From assembly GCF_003473485.1 (NCBI RefSeq), contig NC_053043.1, forward strand, positions 7,946,001 to 8,010,000: a stretch of 64,000 nucleotides of DNA, written 5' to 3'. Position 1 is the first letter of the stretch; each line of letters starts with the position of its first letter. Source of the DNA: Medicago truncatula (taxonomy: Eukaryota; Streptophyta; Magnoliopsida; Fabales; Fabaceae). A program made the position numbers and the translations under genes. The notes beneath the pieces were generated by a model that was not told the DNA's origin, ran no database searches, and was given only the letters and a program-made list of their open reading frames with translations. Below are positions 1-17,209 of this stretch, in pieces.

Positions 1-1784
1 ATGATAGGCATAAGGCATCCAAAATCATATGAAGTGCTCAATGTCAATCAATAACAATAAGCTACATATATGAGACTTGAGCCATAATATTTTAATAGGT
101 TCATGGTTCTTAAGACACTCCTAAAACATTAATTCTATTTTTTACTTTTTTGTGAGTGTGACTAGGATTTATGACCATACAAGAATAACTCGCAGGTGAT
201 ATGGCTTTGGTATAATTTAGTGTGATGATCTTTTCATCAAATGTCTTAGAGGATGAGAGCTTGATGTATGTGTGATGCATCATAAATACTAAACATGTGT
301 GACTGAAAATTACACAAGCGCTTTTCTGGGAGGTTTTTAGATCTCAATCATGGAAAATGGAATGCAATACTTAGTAACCAAAATGAAAATGATTGCATGC
401 CATCTTTTTGTAGCAATCTTAAGTTTAATCAATTTCATAGGTTTGCCTGTCAGTTTACAAGTTTCACCAAATTAACGTGGTATGAATATAATTATGATGG
501 TGAAGAAAATTATTCCTATTTAACCATGTGTTTCACCTTACAGCAACAGCGGTACCCTGAAAACCACTTTTACCTGCCTCTCTTGGCAAACCTAATTGGT
601 ATAATAAGAGTTGTTCAAAATTTAGGCTGAAATTGAATCTAGCAAAAAGAAGCTTGACTCTCACATCAAGGTGAAACAAAGTTTGAACCCCAACTTAGGA
701 AAAATATTCACATTTAATAATATCCAACATGCTTTGAAAAGAAATGCTTATAGGGTAAATGCTCAAATTAGTCATTAAAATTGTAAGATTATATAAATTT
801 TGTCCCTTATATTATGAATATATTAAAATAATCCTTGAAATTGTAAAATTTTAACTAAATTTGCCCCTTCATCTTCCACTTTAACGCTAATAGCATTTCT
901 CATAGAGACTAAGTAAATTCATTTTTGTTGACTCAATTTTCGCATGCATTTGAGATCGAGGAGTACCACCCACCATATTAGATTAATACGATAATTAAGA
1001 TGTTAGTAATAATTTAACAAATCTATTGGTCCAAAGTTAAGAAGGAAAGCCTTTTGATGGTGAGATGCCATTCAAGTACCATGCGGCATGCCCATGGGGG
1101 ACAGTTATATAAACTTGTTTGTACCGATGTGAATCTTTTCCCAAAGGACCCAAGCCATGCATGAACTAGAAGAAGGTCCACTCGTTGTTCTGAACGGTCT
1201 TAATGAGTTCACAAACCAAACTCAAATGACCCTTGTCCTTGTGCATTTCCAATTTTCCAACTTGCTTCCAAATTGCAAAAGTTGTGATTAGACGAGTTAA
1301 TTGAACTTTATCACGAAAATATCTTAACACAATGATTTGATTATTTGTACATGCTTACTTTTTATTATATTTAATTATGAATTTTGATTAGACTATACTA
1401 TTTATATTTTTGTTCAACTTGTTTACATAAAACAAAATTTCTTATATATAGTAATTAAATAAAACGTCATATAAATAAAAAAAAATCCATTCCATGTTAA
1501 AAATAAAGCAAATTTTATGGTGAACTACTTTGATATGTGGAACCATACTTGAAAAATAGTTTGAAACTTCAAGGACAATAATGTCATCTTTCAACCCTCT
1601 TCGACCTTCATTCATACGATTGAGATGATCATTTGATTGGTACATGCTTATAAAAGGAATATAGATTCTATGGTTTAAAACTAACTGTACATTTAATTTT
1701 TGAACCGACATAAATGAAATCATTTTTTTTTCTTCTTCCAGACACATATACTAGTAGTAGTACCTCAGAGAATTATAGCACTAG
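1..1784. other. AT-rich intergenic DNA, no gene seen
   Basis: No reading frame here has the codon pattern or motifs of a plant gene. The short frames at 397-630 and 1442-1747 look random. A stretch near 760-900 resembles the ends of low-copy MITEs (alternating phrases like 'aattttgtccctta' and 'aaatttgccccttc'), but I could not find a matching inverted end. Confidence 0.5.
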
Positions 1785-2785
1785 CGTTTAAGGGGCCTTA
1801 GGCATAGTTTGAAAAAATGGGCCCTTACATAATAAATCATAAATTTTTTTAGTTTCTTGTTATGATTTTACTAACGCTACATTTTTCTTTTCTTCGCTTT
1901 TCACTATAAGATAAAAGCTTTTTTAGGCAACATCTTCAAATAAATCAAATACTTCATAGAAACCAAAACTAAACAAAATACTATAGGATTAGAGAACAAT
2001 AGCTTCTCCGAAGTAGACTGAAATTTTAGCACCTAAATAGTAGACACTGAATTTTTGACATCTAATGATAGTAAAATCAAAAAAATAAAAGTATATCAAC
2101 ACGTAATTAGTTAAATTTTAGACATTTGGATACAAAATTCTCCAATGCTAAACACACAACAACAATAATACTTGATAAACAAAATTAGTGTTAAATGTTT
2201 TAGAGTAATCTAAGATACAATAACTCATTTGTTATACTACAGATAAATCATTCATCTTTTTATAGGCTATAAGTACCAAGTTTATATTACTATATTGATA
2301 TAATTAATTTATTTTGAATACTTTTAAGGAAAGATTAAGATTAATTTCTCTAGTAGGCCCATTTTCAACTAAAATATAATTTGTTTTGTTATGAAAATTC
2401 TCCCAATTTTCTGGATAATAAATATCACATATATTTTTAATATTAGTAAGACACATTATTAGGAACAAAGGGCCCCAAAAAATATAAAAAAATTCTTGGC
2501 ACATTATTAGAAACAAAGGGCCAATTTTTTTGGGAGGGTGTATATAGAAAGCTTTGTTTCTTATGGGGTATATATAGCAAATTGCATCAAAAAGGCCAAA
2601 ACAATAACAGACTGCAGCCCAGCTTTTCATGTCAATTTTCGGGCCTGCCAATATTTTACTATATAAACCCCCATAAAACCAATTCTTACTATATACACCC
2701 CCACCAATAAAAAAAAAATTAGGGCCCCCTAACGGCATGGGCCCTAGGCCGTCGCACTCGTGGCCTATGCCTAGGGCCGGCCCTG
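1785..2785. mobile_element. Possible non-autonomous hAT-like element, about 1.0 kb
   Basis: The right end, read on the minus strand, starts CAGGGCCGGCCCTAGGCATAG. The left end contains CCTTAGGCATAG near its start, so the subterminal parts match in inverted orientation. The flanks carry AGCACTAG at 1777-1784 and AGCACGAG at 2786-2793, an 8-bp near-duplication as expected for hAT insertion. A minus-strand frame (2304-2738, 144 codons) inside has no recognisable domain and contains a duplicated phrase (acacattattag...aacaaagggcc, near 2453 and 2500). The left terminus is degenerate, so the call is tentative. Confidence 0.45.
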
Positions 2786-2793
2786 AGCACGAG

Positions 2794-3620
2794 AAAAATT
2801 TGGAGTGAATTTATTTAACATTGGGATGTCATGTTCTCAACATGTATAAGGTGTCATGTGAAAACACCAACAGGTGGTGTCTATGTCTTTCTCGATCGTT
2901 GAGATTTTGCTTCCATTCCTCAGTCATTGTACTATTGAGGTTTGTCGTCGTCTTCATGCAAGAAGATCAATTAGCGGTGTAAAATGAACGGTAGCTGCAT
3001 GTTGTGCAGAATTATTGGTGTACGTATTCCAATCATGCAGGAAGAGACATTTTTTGTGGGGTCCAAGATATATTAAAAAAGCAAAAGAAGAAAACACAAA
3101 TTGAGCCATTTATTTTCTACCGTTAAAATTCGACGTATACAAAACTAATAACAAAATTCTTTAGACAAACCAATGATAATTTTTTTTTTTTTTGAGAGGT
3201 AACCAATGATAATTATTAAACTTCTATAATATGTATAGGCTAATATTTTTTTGGTTACATGTATAGCCTAAAATAACAACAATGGAAAAAATTTGAATTA
3301 AATGTCTCACAAGTTTCTGACGGGGATTAATCATCGCTTTTCGTTGTTTATTTTTACAACATTGTTAATGAAGCCCTAATTTTTCTCCAACATCCCTAAA
3401 TTGGTTTGTAAGCAATATTATGTGGCGCATTTGACATGTAAAAAATTGTTAATTGTCTTATTTTTCTCCAAAATACCTAATATGAGATGGAGTTCATCCA
3501 TTCCTAATTTTTTTCACTATCTTTTATTTATTAATTTTTACTTTCTATCCTAAACCAAACAAAAATATAAACTTTCTCTCAAAAAAGAATAAAAAATATA
3601 AACTTGGGCACAATAAACTT
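2794..3620. other. AT-rich intergenic DNA, no gene seen
   Basis: I see only low-complexity T runs and no coding frame, RNA gene or clear repeat boundary. Confidence 0.4.
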
Positions 3621-4054
3621 GGGCCAAATATCTCTCTAGATCATTTAAGTTTCACGTTTGTTTCAAATAGGCCTTTTAAATTTCTAAGGTTTCAGATAGA
3701 TCCTTTAAGTTTCGAGTTTGTTTTGAATATGTCATTTCTGTCAACCTCTATTAAGCCAAAGTTGTTATGTCCGTTAAGCCAAAGCTGATATGTCCGTTAA
3801 ATTGGGTGAGGTGGTTCTCTCTAACATTTGGCATCAATTTTTTTCCCAATCAGATCAACTTTGGCTTAACGGACATATCAACTTTGGCTTAACAACGGAG
3901 GTTGATAGAAAAAACTTATATGAAACAAACTTGAAAATTAAAGACCTATCCGAAACAAACTCGAAACTTAAAGGACCTATCTGAAACCTTAGAAACTTAA
4001 ATGATCTATCTGAAAAAAACACGAAACTTAAAGGACTCGGGGAGGTATTTGGCC
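3621..4054. mobile_element. Palindromic MITE-like element upstream of the translocator gene
   Basis: The two halves are long imperfect inverted repeats. The left begins gggccaaatatctctc and the right ends ggggaggtatttggcct. Inside, both arms carry repeated phrases such as 'ctttaagtttcgagtttgtt' and 'taagccaaagttgatatgtccg'. The loop lies near 3810-3850. The reading frame at 3790-3984 is a by-product of this repeat. I found no convincing target duplication. Confidence 0.6.
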
Positions 4055-4256
4055 TAAAATCAACTTATACATAATTAAATTTTGCTAACAAGCTATCAAG
4101 AGCAAGAATTGATGGGTGATTATTGCCATGTTGAAAATTCAATTTGGCATAATGTAGTTGAGGAGAAAAACTGTCTTGTAGTAATAAGATTTTTAGTTCT
4201 CAATTACTCCTATGCGGTTTGTGAGTTGTGACAAAACATGCGAATCCACGTTCCAC

Positions 4257-4266
4257 CTATATATAT
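4257..4266 (+). promoter_or_regulatory. Probable TATA box of the translocator gene
   Basis: A TATATATATT-like run sits about 135 bp before the ATG at 4399, in otherwise mixed-composition DNA. The leader would be roughly 100 nt. Position is the only evidence. Confidence 0.4.
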
Positions 4267-4398
4267 TGTCCCAAGGTTGCAACCATTCCATCAACAACTT
4301 AGTACAATACAGAAAGACACAAACACATCAATTTTACCAACATAGTGTTCATTCATTTATTTTGTCACACTACACAACATTCAAACAAACCAAGAATC

Positions 4399-6274
4399 AT
4401 GATATCTTCAATCAAGTGCACAAGTACATCATCGTTCACCAGCTCTAATTTCACAAGCACAAAGCTTCCACTTCCAAGGTCTCAATTTTCAATTCTACCA
4501 ACCATTCAAAATGTTGAACAAAACATGAGTCTCCCTTTACTCTCTTCCAAGAAACCTCTCTACCTTTCATCCACTCAAAATTTTGCATTGCTAACAAAAC
4601 CCAAAAGAAAGAATGTGACAGAATGTCAAGCCTATGAGGCTGATAGATCAAGACCACTAGAGATTAACATTGAACTTCCTAGTGAAGAAGCAGCTCAAAA
4701 GCTTAAGATTGGATTGTATTTTGCTACTTGGTGGGCTTTGAATGTTGTTTTCAACATATACAACAAGAAAGTTTTGAATGCTTTTCCTTACCCTTGGCTT
4801 ACTTCCACTTTGTCCTTAGCTGCTGGTTCTCTCATGATGTTAATTTCATGGGCTACTAGGGTTGCTGAGGCCCCAAAAGTTAACTTGGATTTCTGGAAAG
4901 CTCTTTTTCCTGTAAGAAAAATCACCACATTTCCTTTTCATTCTAATTATTTTCACTTTTTACTAGCACGAGATTGAAGACGTATCCGGTGTCAGACACA
5001 TGTCAACTACTGAAACGCTAACACATACATCAAACGCTGACACATGTCTGACACACGTTTGAGAAAAATGAAAATTTTGAATGTAACTTCTGGCATCGAT
5101 GTAGTGTCGGACGCAACTTTGACGTGAAATGTCAGTGTCCGACATGACATACATAGTTACATTCAGTTAGTTTCATATCTTAAGTTATAACTAAGAAATT
5201 TCAAATTTGGTTATGTAGGTAGCTGTGGCACACACAATTGGGCATGTTGCTGCAACTGTGAGTATGTCCAAAGTAGCAGTTTCATTCACTCACATCATCA
5301 AGAGTGGAGAACCAGCTTTCAGTGTGCTAGTATCAAGATTCTTGCTTGGAGAAGCATTCCCTATGCCAGTTTACCTCTCATTGTTGCCAATAATTGGTGG
5401 TTGTGCACTAGCTGCTGTAACAGAACTCAATTTCAATATGATTGGTAGGAATAAGATCACAAACAATTATTCACATAAATATAAAGTTCAATATCAATAC
5501 TCTAAATGAATCAATTCTTGTTTCAGGATTTATGGGAGCTATGATATCAAATTTGGCATTTGTATTTAGGAATATATTCTCAAAGAAAGGAATGAATGGA
5601 ATGAGTGTTAGTGGAATGAACTATTATGCTTGTCTTTCAATGTTGTCACTATTAATTCTCACACCTTTTGCAATTGCTGTGGAGGGTCCTAAAGTTTGGG
5701 TTGCAGGCTGGCAAACAGCTGTGTCTCAAATTGGTCCGAATTTTGTCTGGTAAGCACAATCTACGAATTTACGTGTCAGCTCAGTGATAAAAGTTTGATT
5801 TTGTTAAGTGATATACTACTAGTTCAAATTTATTCCGAAACGCTTTAATTTGATAATGATTTGAATTTTTTTTTATGTTTATAGGTGGGTGGTTGCTCAA
5901 AGTGTGTTCTACCATTTATATAATCAAGTGTCATACATGTCTCTTGATCAGATTTCTCCCTTAACATTTAGCATAGGAAATACAATGAAGAGAATTTCTG
6001 TAATAGTCTCTTCCATCATTATCTTTCACACACCACTTCAACCCATCAATGCTCTTGGAGCTGCCATTGCAATTCTTGGCACCTTCATCTATTCACAGGT
6101 GAATTCTCATTTCCTTCGAAATTATGTACTTGATCTTTATACTTTGGGAATGTTCTATTTTATGTGTGTGTGTGTGTCTAATATCTTGTTTGATATTGAA
6201 ACATTATGTGAGGGATGCAATTAATTAACACAATTTCTGTTGATTCTTTGAAAGAGCAGGCAAAACAGAATTAA
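4399..6274 (+). CDS. GPT: Plastid glucose-6-phosphate/phosphate translocator
   Basis: Exons 4399-4911, 5219-5444, 5527-5749, 5885-6098 and 6260-6274 join in frame to a 396-residue protein, a normal length for the family. The Ser/Thr-rich first ~75 residues look like a chloroplast transit peptide. The mature part has triose-phosphate-translocator family features: an early segment with NIYNKKVLNAFPYPW, several hydrophobic helices, and an NTMKR motif whose Lys356/Arg357 match the substrate-phosphate binding pair known in this family. The C-terminus AKQN is also typical. GPT proteins exchange cytosolic glucose-6-phosphate for plastid phosphate, feeding starch synthesis and the oxidative pentose phosphate pathway in non-green plastids. 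All introns are GT-AG. Intron 1 holds a dispersed repeat (4965-5160). The GPT assignment rather than XPT or PPT is by overall resemblance. GPT1 versus GPT2 is not resolved. Confidence 0.93.
4975..5160. repeat. Dispersed repeat in intron 1 of the translocator gene
   Basis: The segment repeats short phrases such as 'ggtgtcagacacatgtc', 'gctgacacatgtctgacac' and 'agtgtccgacatgac' in both orientations, giving a partly self-complementary block unlike the flanking intron. The family is not recognised. Confidence 0.4.
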
Positions 6275-7189
6275 GGTTGCGGTTTTGAAGCTGTTATCGA
6301 ACACATGGGAACGATGATTCACAGTTGGAGCTCTAAGGGTATACTATGATTAGGAGGACTATGATCTTAAATAGAGAGTGTATTATGATGTGAATTAGAG
6401 TGTATTATGTTGTCAATAGGAATTTTCTTTGAGGCCATCGTAATGGTTTGTAATATCGTTTTTATGTATAAAAGAATATGAGTTTTCAATAGGTTTCATA
6501 TAACAAAAAACAATAATTTTAGCAACACATTCTCTTTCGTCGGATTAAAATTTATATGGGTCTGTAATATGTATATGGATCCATATAATTTGGTTGAATC
6601 AATATGATTTTTAACTATTAAAAAGAATGTGATAAAAGTAGATGTTAGAGAGTAATGAAGAATGAACTGCTCTCAGTAAGAATGATATGTTACAGCTGGG
6701 TACATCTTGGTGAAAGTATAAGGAAAGATCTCTTGAAATTAAAATCTGTTGTAAAATAAGGTAAAATCGTTTCCATTGAACATTATCATTTATCAAGCAC
6801 CAACACAGCTTTGAATTGATATAATGATATTGTTTGATGAGAGGGAAAACAATACTACAAAGCAAGAAAACAAAAAACAACAAATATTAAGGAGCTTCTC
6901 ACTCCAAAAATTTGTTACATGTATTGCCAGATGATGATGTACATACTTTCTCTGTTTGTCAAAATCCAGTCATCAATATATGTAATTCCTTTTCAAATTC
7001 TTTTGTTGTTTCTTGAAGTGATGCCACTTTATGGCACATTATATTTGGTTAGTATTTGACAAAATTCTCAAACTTTTAAGCAATAAAATTTTCTTTACTT
7101 TGTAGAAAGATTTTACTTCTTCTCCATGTCAAATTTGTCCTCTTGAAAAATTGTAATTTTTCTTTTCCATCTCATAATCACATATTAGA
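6275..7189. other. 3' flank of the translocator gene, no gene seen
   Basis: The first part is presumably the 3' untranslated region, with AT-rich possible polyadenylation sequence near 6460-6490. The remaining frames are random. No repeat with clear ends is visible. Confidence 0.4.
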
Positions 7190-8130
7190 TTCTTCCTGCT
7201 GGTGTTTCCACTTCCATCCCTGCACCTATTCCTCAACCTTTCTCTGAACCTGTTTCACATACTCTTGTCTCTAAACCTATTTTGCACACCTTGTCCTCAC
7301 ATAACTTCTAACTATCCCTACCCTTGATTTTGTACCTGCAGCACTTCTTGCATTCCCTACCTCTGACCCTATTTCTGCACAACCTTCACTTTCACCTCCT
7401 AGGAGAGTTAGTGGTGGTAATTTTTGCAAGTGTACATGATCGTGTAAGTAGTAAAATTAAAACGGTAAGATTGAGTGTTGAACTCAAGGATCATGTTTAA
7501 CATCTAAAGTTTGATTGTAAATTATTTAGAATAAAAATGTCAGGGATGAATATGACTTGAAAACTGTGTACTATTTATCGGACTCTACACACTGAATTAA
7601 TTCTTATGTCGTTACCAATTAAACGATGTATAGTCCTAATTTCTTTGTGATTAAACCTTTAGCCTTAAGATAACCCTTAATCTATTACTGGATGTAAAAT
7701 TAAGATTAAGTATGGTTTTATTAGACTATGAAGAGAATAATATTTAATCACAAGCATTCAAAAATTCCACTCACGTTTCAAATTTTGAATCGTAAATCAA
7801 TTTAAGAGAGGCCAAATGATAAAAAGCATTAAGAATAGAGATTACATAAACAACATACAAGAATTCATTCTGATATAAATCATTAGATCATAATACAAAG
7901 GTTTCTCCAAATGTATTGGTTGTAGAAAGATGTACGAGGTTAACCATAAACTTGATTAGTCAATGGGTCATTTCAAGGCACGTTTGGTTGCAAAAGCTTA
8001 TACACAACAAGCTGGGATAGATTTATATGATACTTTCTCTTTGGTGTTCAAGCTCAATACTTTCAGAGTGTTGTTGGATATTGTTGCAGCAATAGTTTTG
8101 CGGCAAAACAATGTCAAGTGGCACAGCCAA
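7190..8130 (+). mobile_element. Decayed Ty1/copia retrotransposon fragment, internally interrupted
   Basis: At 7963-8110 the translation contains [17 protein letters not shown] and DTFSLVFK, the start of a copia reverse transcriptase (family pattern KARLVAKGxTQ...DTFSPV.K). Upstream, 7190-7420 translates to a proline-rich stretch like the linker between copia integrase and reverse transcriptase, with frame breaks. Between them, 7425-7930 looks like a different repeat: 'gcaagtgtacatgatcgtgtaag' is similar, in inverted orientation, to sequence near 62455-62510. The fragment is too broken to be coding. Confidence 0.6.
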
Positions 8131-8462
8131 AAATTCACATATGATATAATATATACTAGCGAAAAGACAGACACTTTTTTCCGCTCTTTTTATTGCGCTA
8201 ACGTTTAAAAATTATAAATGGTATTTTTTTATGAAATATATACATATACACATTAGCGTTTAGAGTAATACTTTATGTCCGTCTGTCTGTTTTTTTGTTA
8301 CGCTAATGCGTATAATTTTATTTTAGTGTTGCATAATACGTATAATTATTTTTATAAAATTTTGATTTTAAATAAAAGTACAAGTATAGATGCCTAAAAT
8401 ATTATACTTATATATATATATATTTTGCACCTTTATATTGTAACAAACTATGCATATCTTTG

Positions 8463-8550
8463 TCCTCGTGAGTTTGACTCGATTGGTAAGGACAATGCAT
8501 ATTATACCCAAGTTCTGGGGTTCAAACCTCGGCCACCAACAAAAAAAATA
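8463..8550 (+). repeat. tRNA-derived SINE-like sequence (type B)
   Basis: It has an A-box-like 'gtttgactcgattggtaagg' and a B-box-like 'ggggttcaaacc' about 40 bp later, followed by a short A-rich tail. It cannot fold as an intact tRNA. Relatives sit at 17765, 20468 and 54034, so this is a dispersed RNA polymerase III-type retroposon rather than a tRNA gene. Confidence 0.6.
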
Positions 8551-9680
8551 ACTATTTTGATATTATTTATGTTATTATTTGAATTGTCATAGTATAGATA
8601 AATAATCATAAATAAAAATAAAAGAGGTCTGTCATTAAATCAACAAAAGTACAATTTGAAATAAGAGAGGTGAAATATAACATATCAATAGTGTGCTAAA
8701 TAAAATTAGGAGGTAAGTGACCTTTCTGAAACTTCTTTGCGGTGAATGTTTGAATAATCAACATCATCGGATGACTTTTGTTGTGCGCTTGTGAAAAATA
8801 TTTGAGTTTGTCCATTTTTTTTTAAGTAGGTTAATAGGTTATTGGGTTGAATTTAATATAAAGAAAGTATCGATTGAGTTCGGGCTAATGCCTCCGCCTA
8901 TGACAATGTCATTTGTTACAACTTGATGATACTCTTTCGATATTGTGCTCAATACACTTTGAGGAAATTTAATGGGATCGACCTTTGGGTTTTAAAATCT
9001 AATTATTTTTATGCGTTGAAGAAATGACCCCCTCAAAGGAAGAAAAAGTCTTATTGAAGGAAGATTTGAAGTTGCTGGTTATGGTATGATGATTTTTTTT
9101 GATTGTTTCTTCTTTGATGGACCATTTCTTTGTTCTTGGTCCCTCTCTTTGATTGTACTTGCCTCTATCGATTCCTCTGAAATACAACATACATATAAGT
9201 ATTAAAACTTAATTTTACGAAATTCGATCCGAATATTTTTTACAAAACAACATTCAAACATATAATAAAAAAATATTTGATTTTTTTTTGTGGTTTTCGT
9301 TTTTTATCGCTTTATGATTTTATTTTAGATCGTTCAAGTTATTTAGTTGAACACTCCTAATCATAAGTTAAAAAAAAGTTAACCGTCAATTACATGTAAC
9401 TCACTTCTGTAATTAGTTTCCCCTTTTATCCATTTAATTACTTGGGTTCAAATATAAGTTTAAGGTTGTAACTTTTCAATTCAATGAATTCATCATATTC
9501 ATTTTCAATTCAATGAATCATATTCAATCTACCCCCCATAAAAAAATGTGTATAAAGCAATACATCCTCATGTAACCAGAAAAAATCAATGTATCCTCCA
9601 AATAGGGATATACCAATGATTGTGGTCAGTGTCAGGTCACTGTCAACGGTCCAAGCAACTTGCAAAATTTGATCACTCAA
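8551..9680. other. AT-rich intergenic DNA, no gene seen
   Basis: Only low-complexity sequence and short random frames are present, including the minus-strand frame at 8999-9190. I could not assign any family. Confidence 0.4.
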
Positions 9681-9683
9681 TCA

Positions 9684-9694
9684 TATTATATAAT
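9684..9694 (+). promoter_or_regulatory. Probable TATA box of beta-glucosidase copy A
   Basis: A TATTATATAATG motif lies about 40 bp before the ATG at 9727. A C/A-rich stretch follows (cactcacacaaacacacacaac), typical of a short plant 5' leader. Confidence 0.5.
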
Positions 9695-9726
9695 GTCTTG
9701 ATCACTCACACAAACACACACAACAT

Positions 9727-14492
<4,766 letters not shown>

Positions 14493-14705
14493 TGAACAAT
14501 GAAAGATGGTTTTACTTTCAAAGAAGAAAAAAATGTTTGGATCCAATACAATATATGTGTTTGATAAAAGAAAAGATGAAAATAATCTTTCAGATTTGTA
14601 TTTTATAGAATATTGTGATAATTAAGTAAATATCTGTGTTTATTTCAAAAAAGAACAGGTAAATATCCGTGTTTTAGTATGTCTATGTCTATAATAAGGT
14701 GACAA
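14493..14705 (+). other. 3' flank of beta-glucosidase copy A
   Basis: A short AT-rich stretch that is presumably the 3' untranslated region. The phrase 'ccaatacaatatatgtg' could hold polyadenylation elements. No gene is seen. Confidence 0.3.
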
Positions 14706-14873
14706 CTAGGGTATCTATGGAAGAATGGTGGGTAATTTACCCAAACCAATACACATTAGCCACATAAACACATTTTTAAGTGGTATCCATGAACTATATT
14801 GACCCCGCCAACAAATTGCTCATTTTCATTAGTTGGTGGGTAAATTACCCACCATTCTTCAAAGGTAATCTAG
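14706..14873. mobile_element. Small MITE with about 37-bp inverted ends
   Basis: The left end CTAGGGTATCTATGGAAG with the following ATGGTGGGTAATTTACCC is mirrored by GGGTAAATTACCCACCAT and a right end reading CTAGATTACCTTTGAAG on the minus strand. The element is 168 bp and non-coding. I did not identify a clean target duplication. Confidence 0.65.
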
Positions 14874-15979
14874 AAAAAACATATAAATAATTTTGAAAAT
14901 ATTAAATATCTTTTAAGTTTAGATATATATTTTTATATTTACTTTTTTAATCTCTACAATTTCTAATATTTCAGTCCCTATAAAACTATCATGCAAATAG
15001 TTTTAATCTATACTATTAAGGCAACACATATTTTTTTTTGGTGTGTGTGTTTATAGATAGATATACACACACATGTAGACTTTCAATTTACACCCATAAA
15101 AAATTTAAACTTGTTATATTTGTAGCATGCATAATTAACTAATTTGATAATTTTTTGAGCTTTATTAGAGCTCTATAGCCAAATAATGGTGGGTAGCGCC
15201 CGACCGTAAAAGTGGGATAGCGTATAATGGTATATGATAAATAACGGTATCGATATTTGATTATTTTTTGAACAAATTAGTATATTAATAATACTATAAA
15301 GTATAAACAAACTTATATTTAATATAAATTAAATATAACACCTAAATCTAATGAAACATTCATAAATCAAAACACCAAAAAATCGAATTATTATGAATTC
15401 ACACATGGAAGTTGAGGAGTCTAGAATCGAATCCCTATTCCATGCCAACAATTTTAATATTTTTGTTAATTGAATTATTGAATAAGTAAATAGTTTTTTA
15501 AGTCCAAATATACGGTGTCGGAAAAAAATATTGATGGTCAAGTAACATTTTTTTTAACATATTAAAGAGTGTCTTCAGAATATTGGTTGAAGAATCAAAT
15601 ATAAAAATATTCTATTGAAAATGTTGAATTCAACAAATTAGAAATTAAAAAATCATTGTTTTTAATGCAAAACAACTACTTTTTAAAACGGTCCTTTCAA
15701 AAAAAAAAAAAAACTACTTTTCAAAACGGATCCACTTGGCTTCTCTCTATATTGTTTTCTCAACTTTTATATCTCAACTCTTAAATGACTTTTCTCCCCT
15801 TTTTTCCAAATTTCAATATCACCCTCCTTTTGAAATTTCAATGGTCTAGATTTCCAAGTTGTTTCCTCAAGTTTTTTTCCAACTTGAAAGAATCCTAATC
15901 CATATTGTTGGCTTCCTTAACTAATTTCTTTAGGACTATCAAAATTGCATGTCAATTTTTGTCATTGTTGTTGTTATTA
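14874..15979. other. AT-rich intergenic DNA, no gene seen
   Basis: Poly-T and poly-A runs with short random frames, including 15329-15541 (-). Nothing is recognised apart from the 9-bp target duplication belonging to the next element. Confidence 0.4.
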
Positions 15980-16267
15980 GGGTTAACAGGTCTTTACTCC
16001 CTATAATATAGGTCATTTTCGGTTTTCCCTCCTGTAAAATATTTTTTTTGATTTATCCCCCTGTAATTATTTTTTGTTTTGATTTACCCCCTAATAGGCC
16101 AAACAAAAACCATTTTTTTTTTTAAGAATTTTTCGTTTTTGTTTGGCCTATTAGGAGGGTAAATCAAAACAAAAAATAACTACAGGGGGGTAAATAAAAA
16201 AAAAAATTTTACAGGAGGGAAAACCGGAAATGACCTATATTACAGAGGGGTAAAGATCTATTAACCC
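15980..16267. mobile_element. Near-perfect palindromic MITE with exact 9-bp target duplication
   Basis: The 288-bp element is almost entirely two inverted arms (about 140 bp each) around a T-rich loop near 16115. It begins GGGTTAACAGGTCTTTAC and ends with the complement, GTAAAGATCTATTAACCC. TTGTTATTA flanks it exactly on both sides (15971-15979 and 16268-16276). A 9-bp duplication with long inverted ends is the signature of Mutator-like (MULE) insertion. Confidence 0.85.
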
Positions 16268-16590
16268 TTGTTATTATGATCATCATCATTTATTATTATT
16301 ATTTTTACGAATTCTAAACATATTGGAAGAATTTTCTTAAACTGCTAAACTATGCATTATGAACAATCGATGTGTCCTCTCATATATGTGTGTGATCAAT
16401 AAGTCATTACTTTTTTTTGGTACAAATAAGTTATGGCCTATAAGTTTATAAACACCAAATAAACAAACAATTTTTTAAAAAAAAAATTATATGCAAAATA
16501 CACGAGCCAAAAAATCCCACAACCATTGTAAGACTACAAAAGTCAGCAACCGTTGCAAATATCCTTTCACTCATGTATTTAAAGTATAGA

Positions 16591-16876
16591 GACGAATCAT
16601 ATTTGTACCTTTTAGCTCATAGAACATATTAAAAAAAAACTACTTTTCTTGTAATTAGAGTTCATTTTTATCAAGAACCTTTCATTATATATTTTTATGA
16701 GTGAAATTATACTCATATATTGATAACAACCAATCTTATATTGTTCTTAGTAGCGTTTAAGAGTCACTTTAGAGTTATTTTATCAAATTTTGATTTGTTT
16801 TACTTTAGTTTTTATAAATAAATCAATGATTGGGCATGTAAGAGTTATTAGACGTACAAGACCTTGAAACATGTTC
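16591..16876. repeat. Copy of the segment upstream of the NCR gene
   Basis: This stretch aligns, with small indels, to 27316-27653. Shared phrases include 'acaaccaatcttat/cattat', 'gattttgtttactttagttt'-like sequence, 'ataaataaatcaatg' and 'gaccttgaaacatgtt'. At 27 kb the same sequence lies directly upstream of the NCR reading frame. No NCR reading frame is found beside this copy. Confidence 0.7.
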
Positions 16877-17209
16877 AAACCATACAACTTGGTGGGCGCA
16901 CTATACTTTCTTACAAGATATAGTGATCCCTATTTCTATCCATTAGCCAAGACTCCTTGTTCATCTTCAATATCTAATGTTAAATAATAATTAGTCAACA
17001 TACATAAAAAAAAATGTTATACTTTAGAGTAAAACTACGAAAAGAATACCTCCAATTGCAAACCATGATGGAAATCCAAAACAAGGCTTTATGTGCTGAA
17101 AGAGTGATAGTTGAAAGAATGAATTTCGCTGTTGTTGCGGTTGTTGTTGAGCAGAGAACGGTGCTGAGAAGAGGGAAGAACCACTTTCAGTGGGTGTAGA
17201 TGAAGCACC

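Noticed and set aside
397..630. 77-codon plus-strand frame
   Set aside because: No domain, no splice partner and ordinary intergenic base composition; most likely chance.
16900..17000. NCR gene expected beside the duplicated upstream block
   Set aside because: Both sides of 16591-16876 were read on both strands and no signal peptide followed by spaced cysteines was found.
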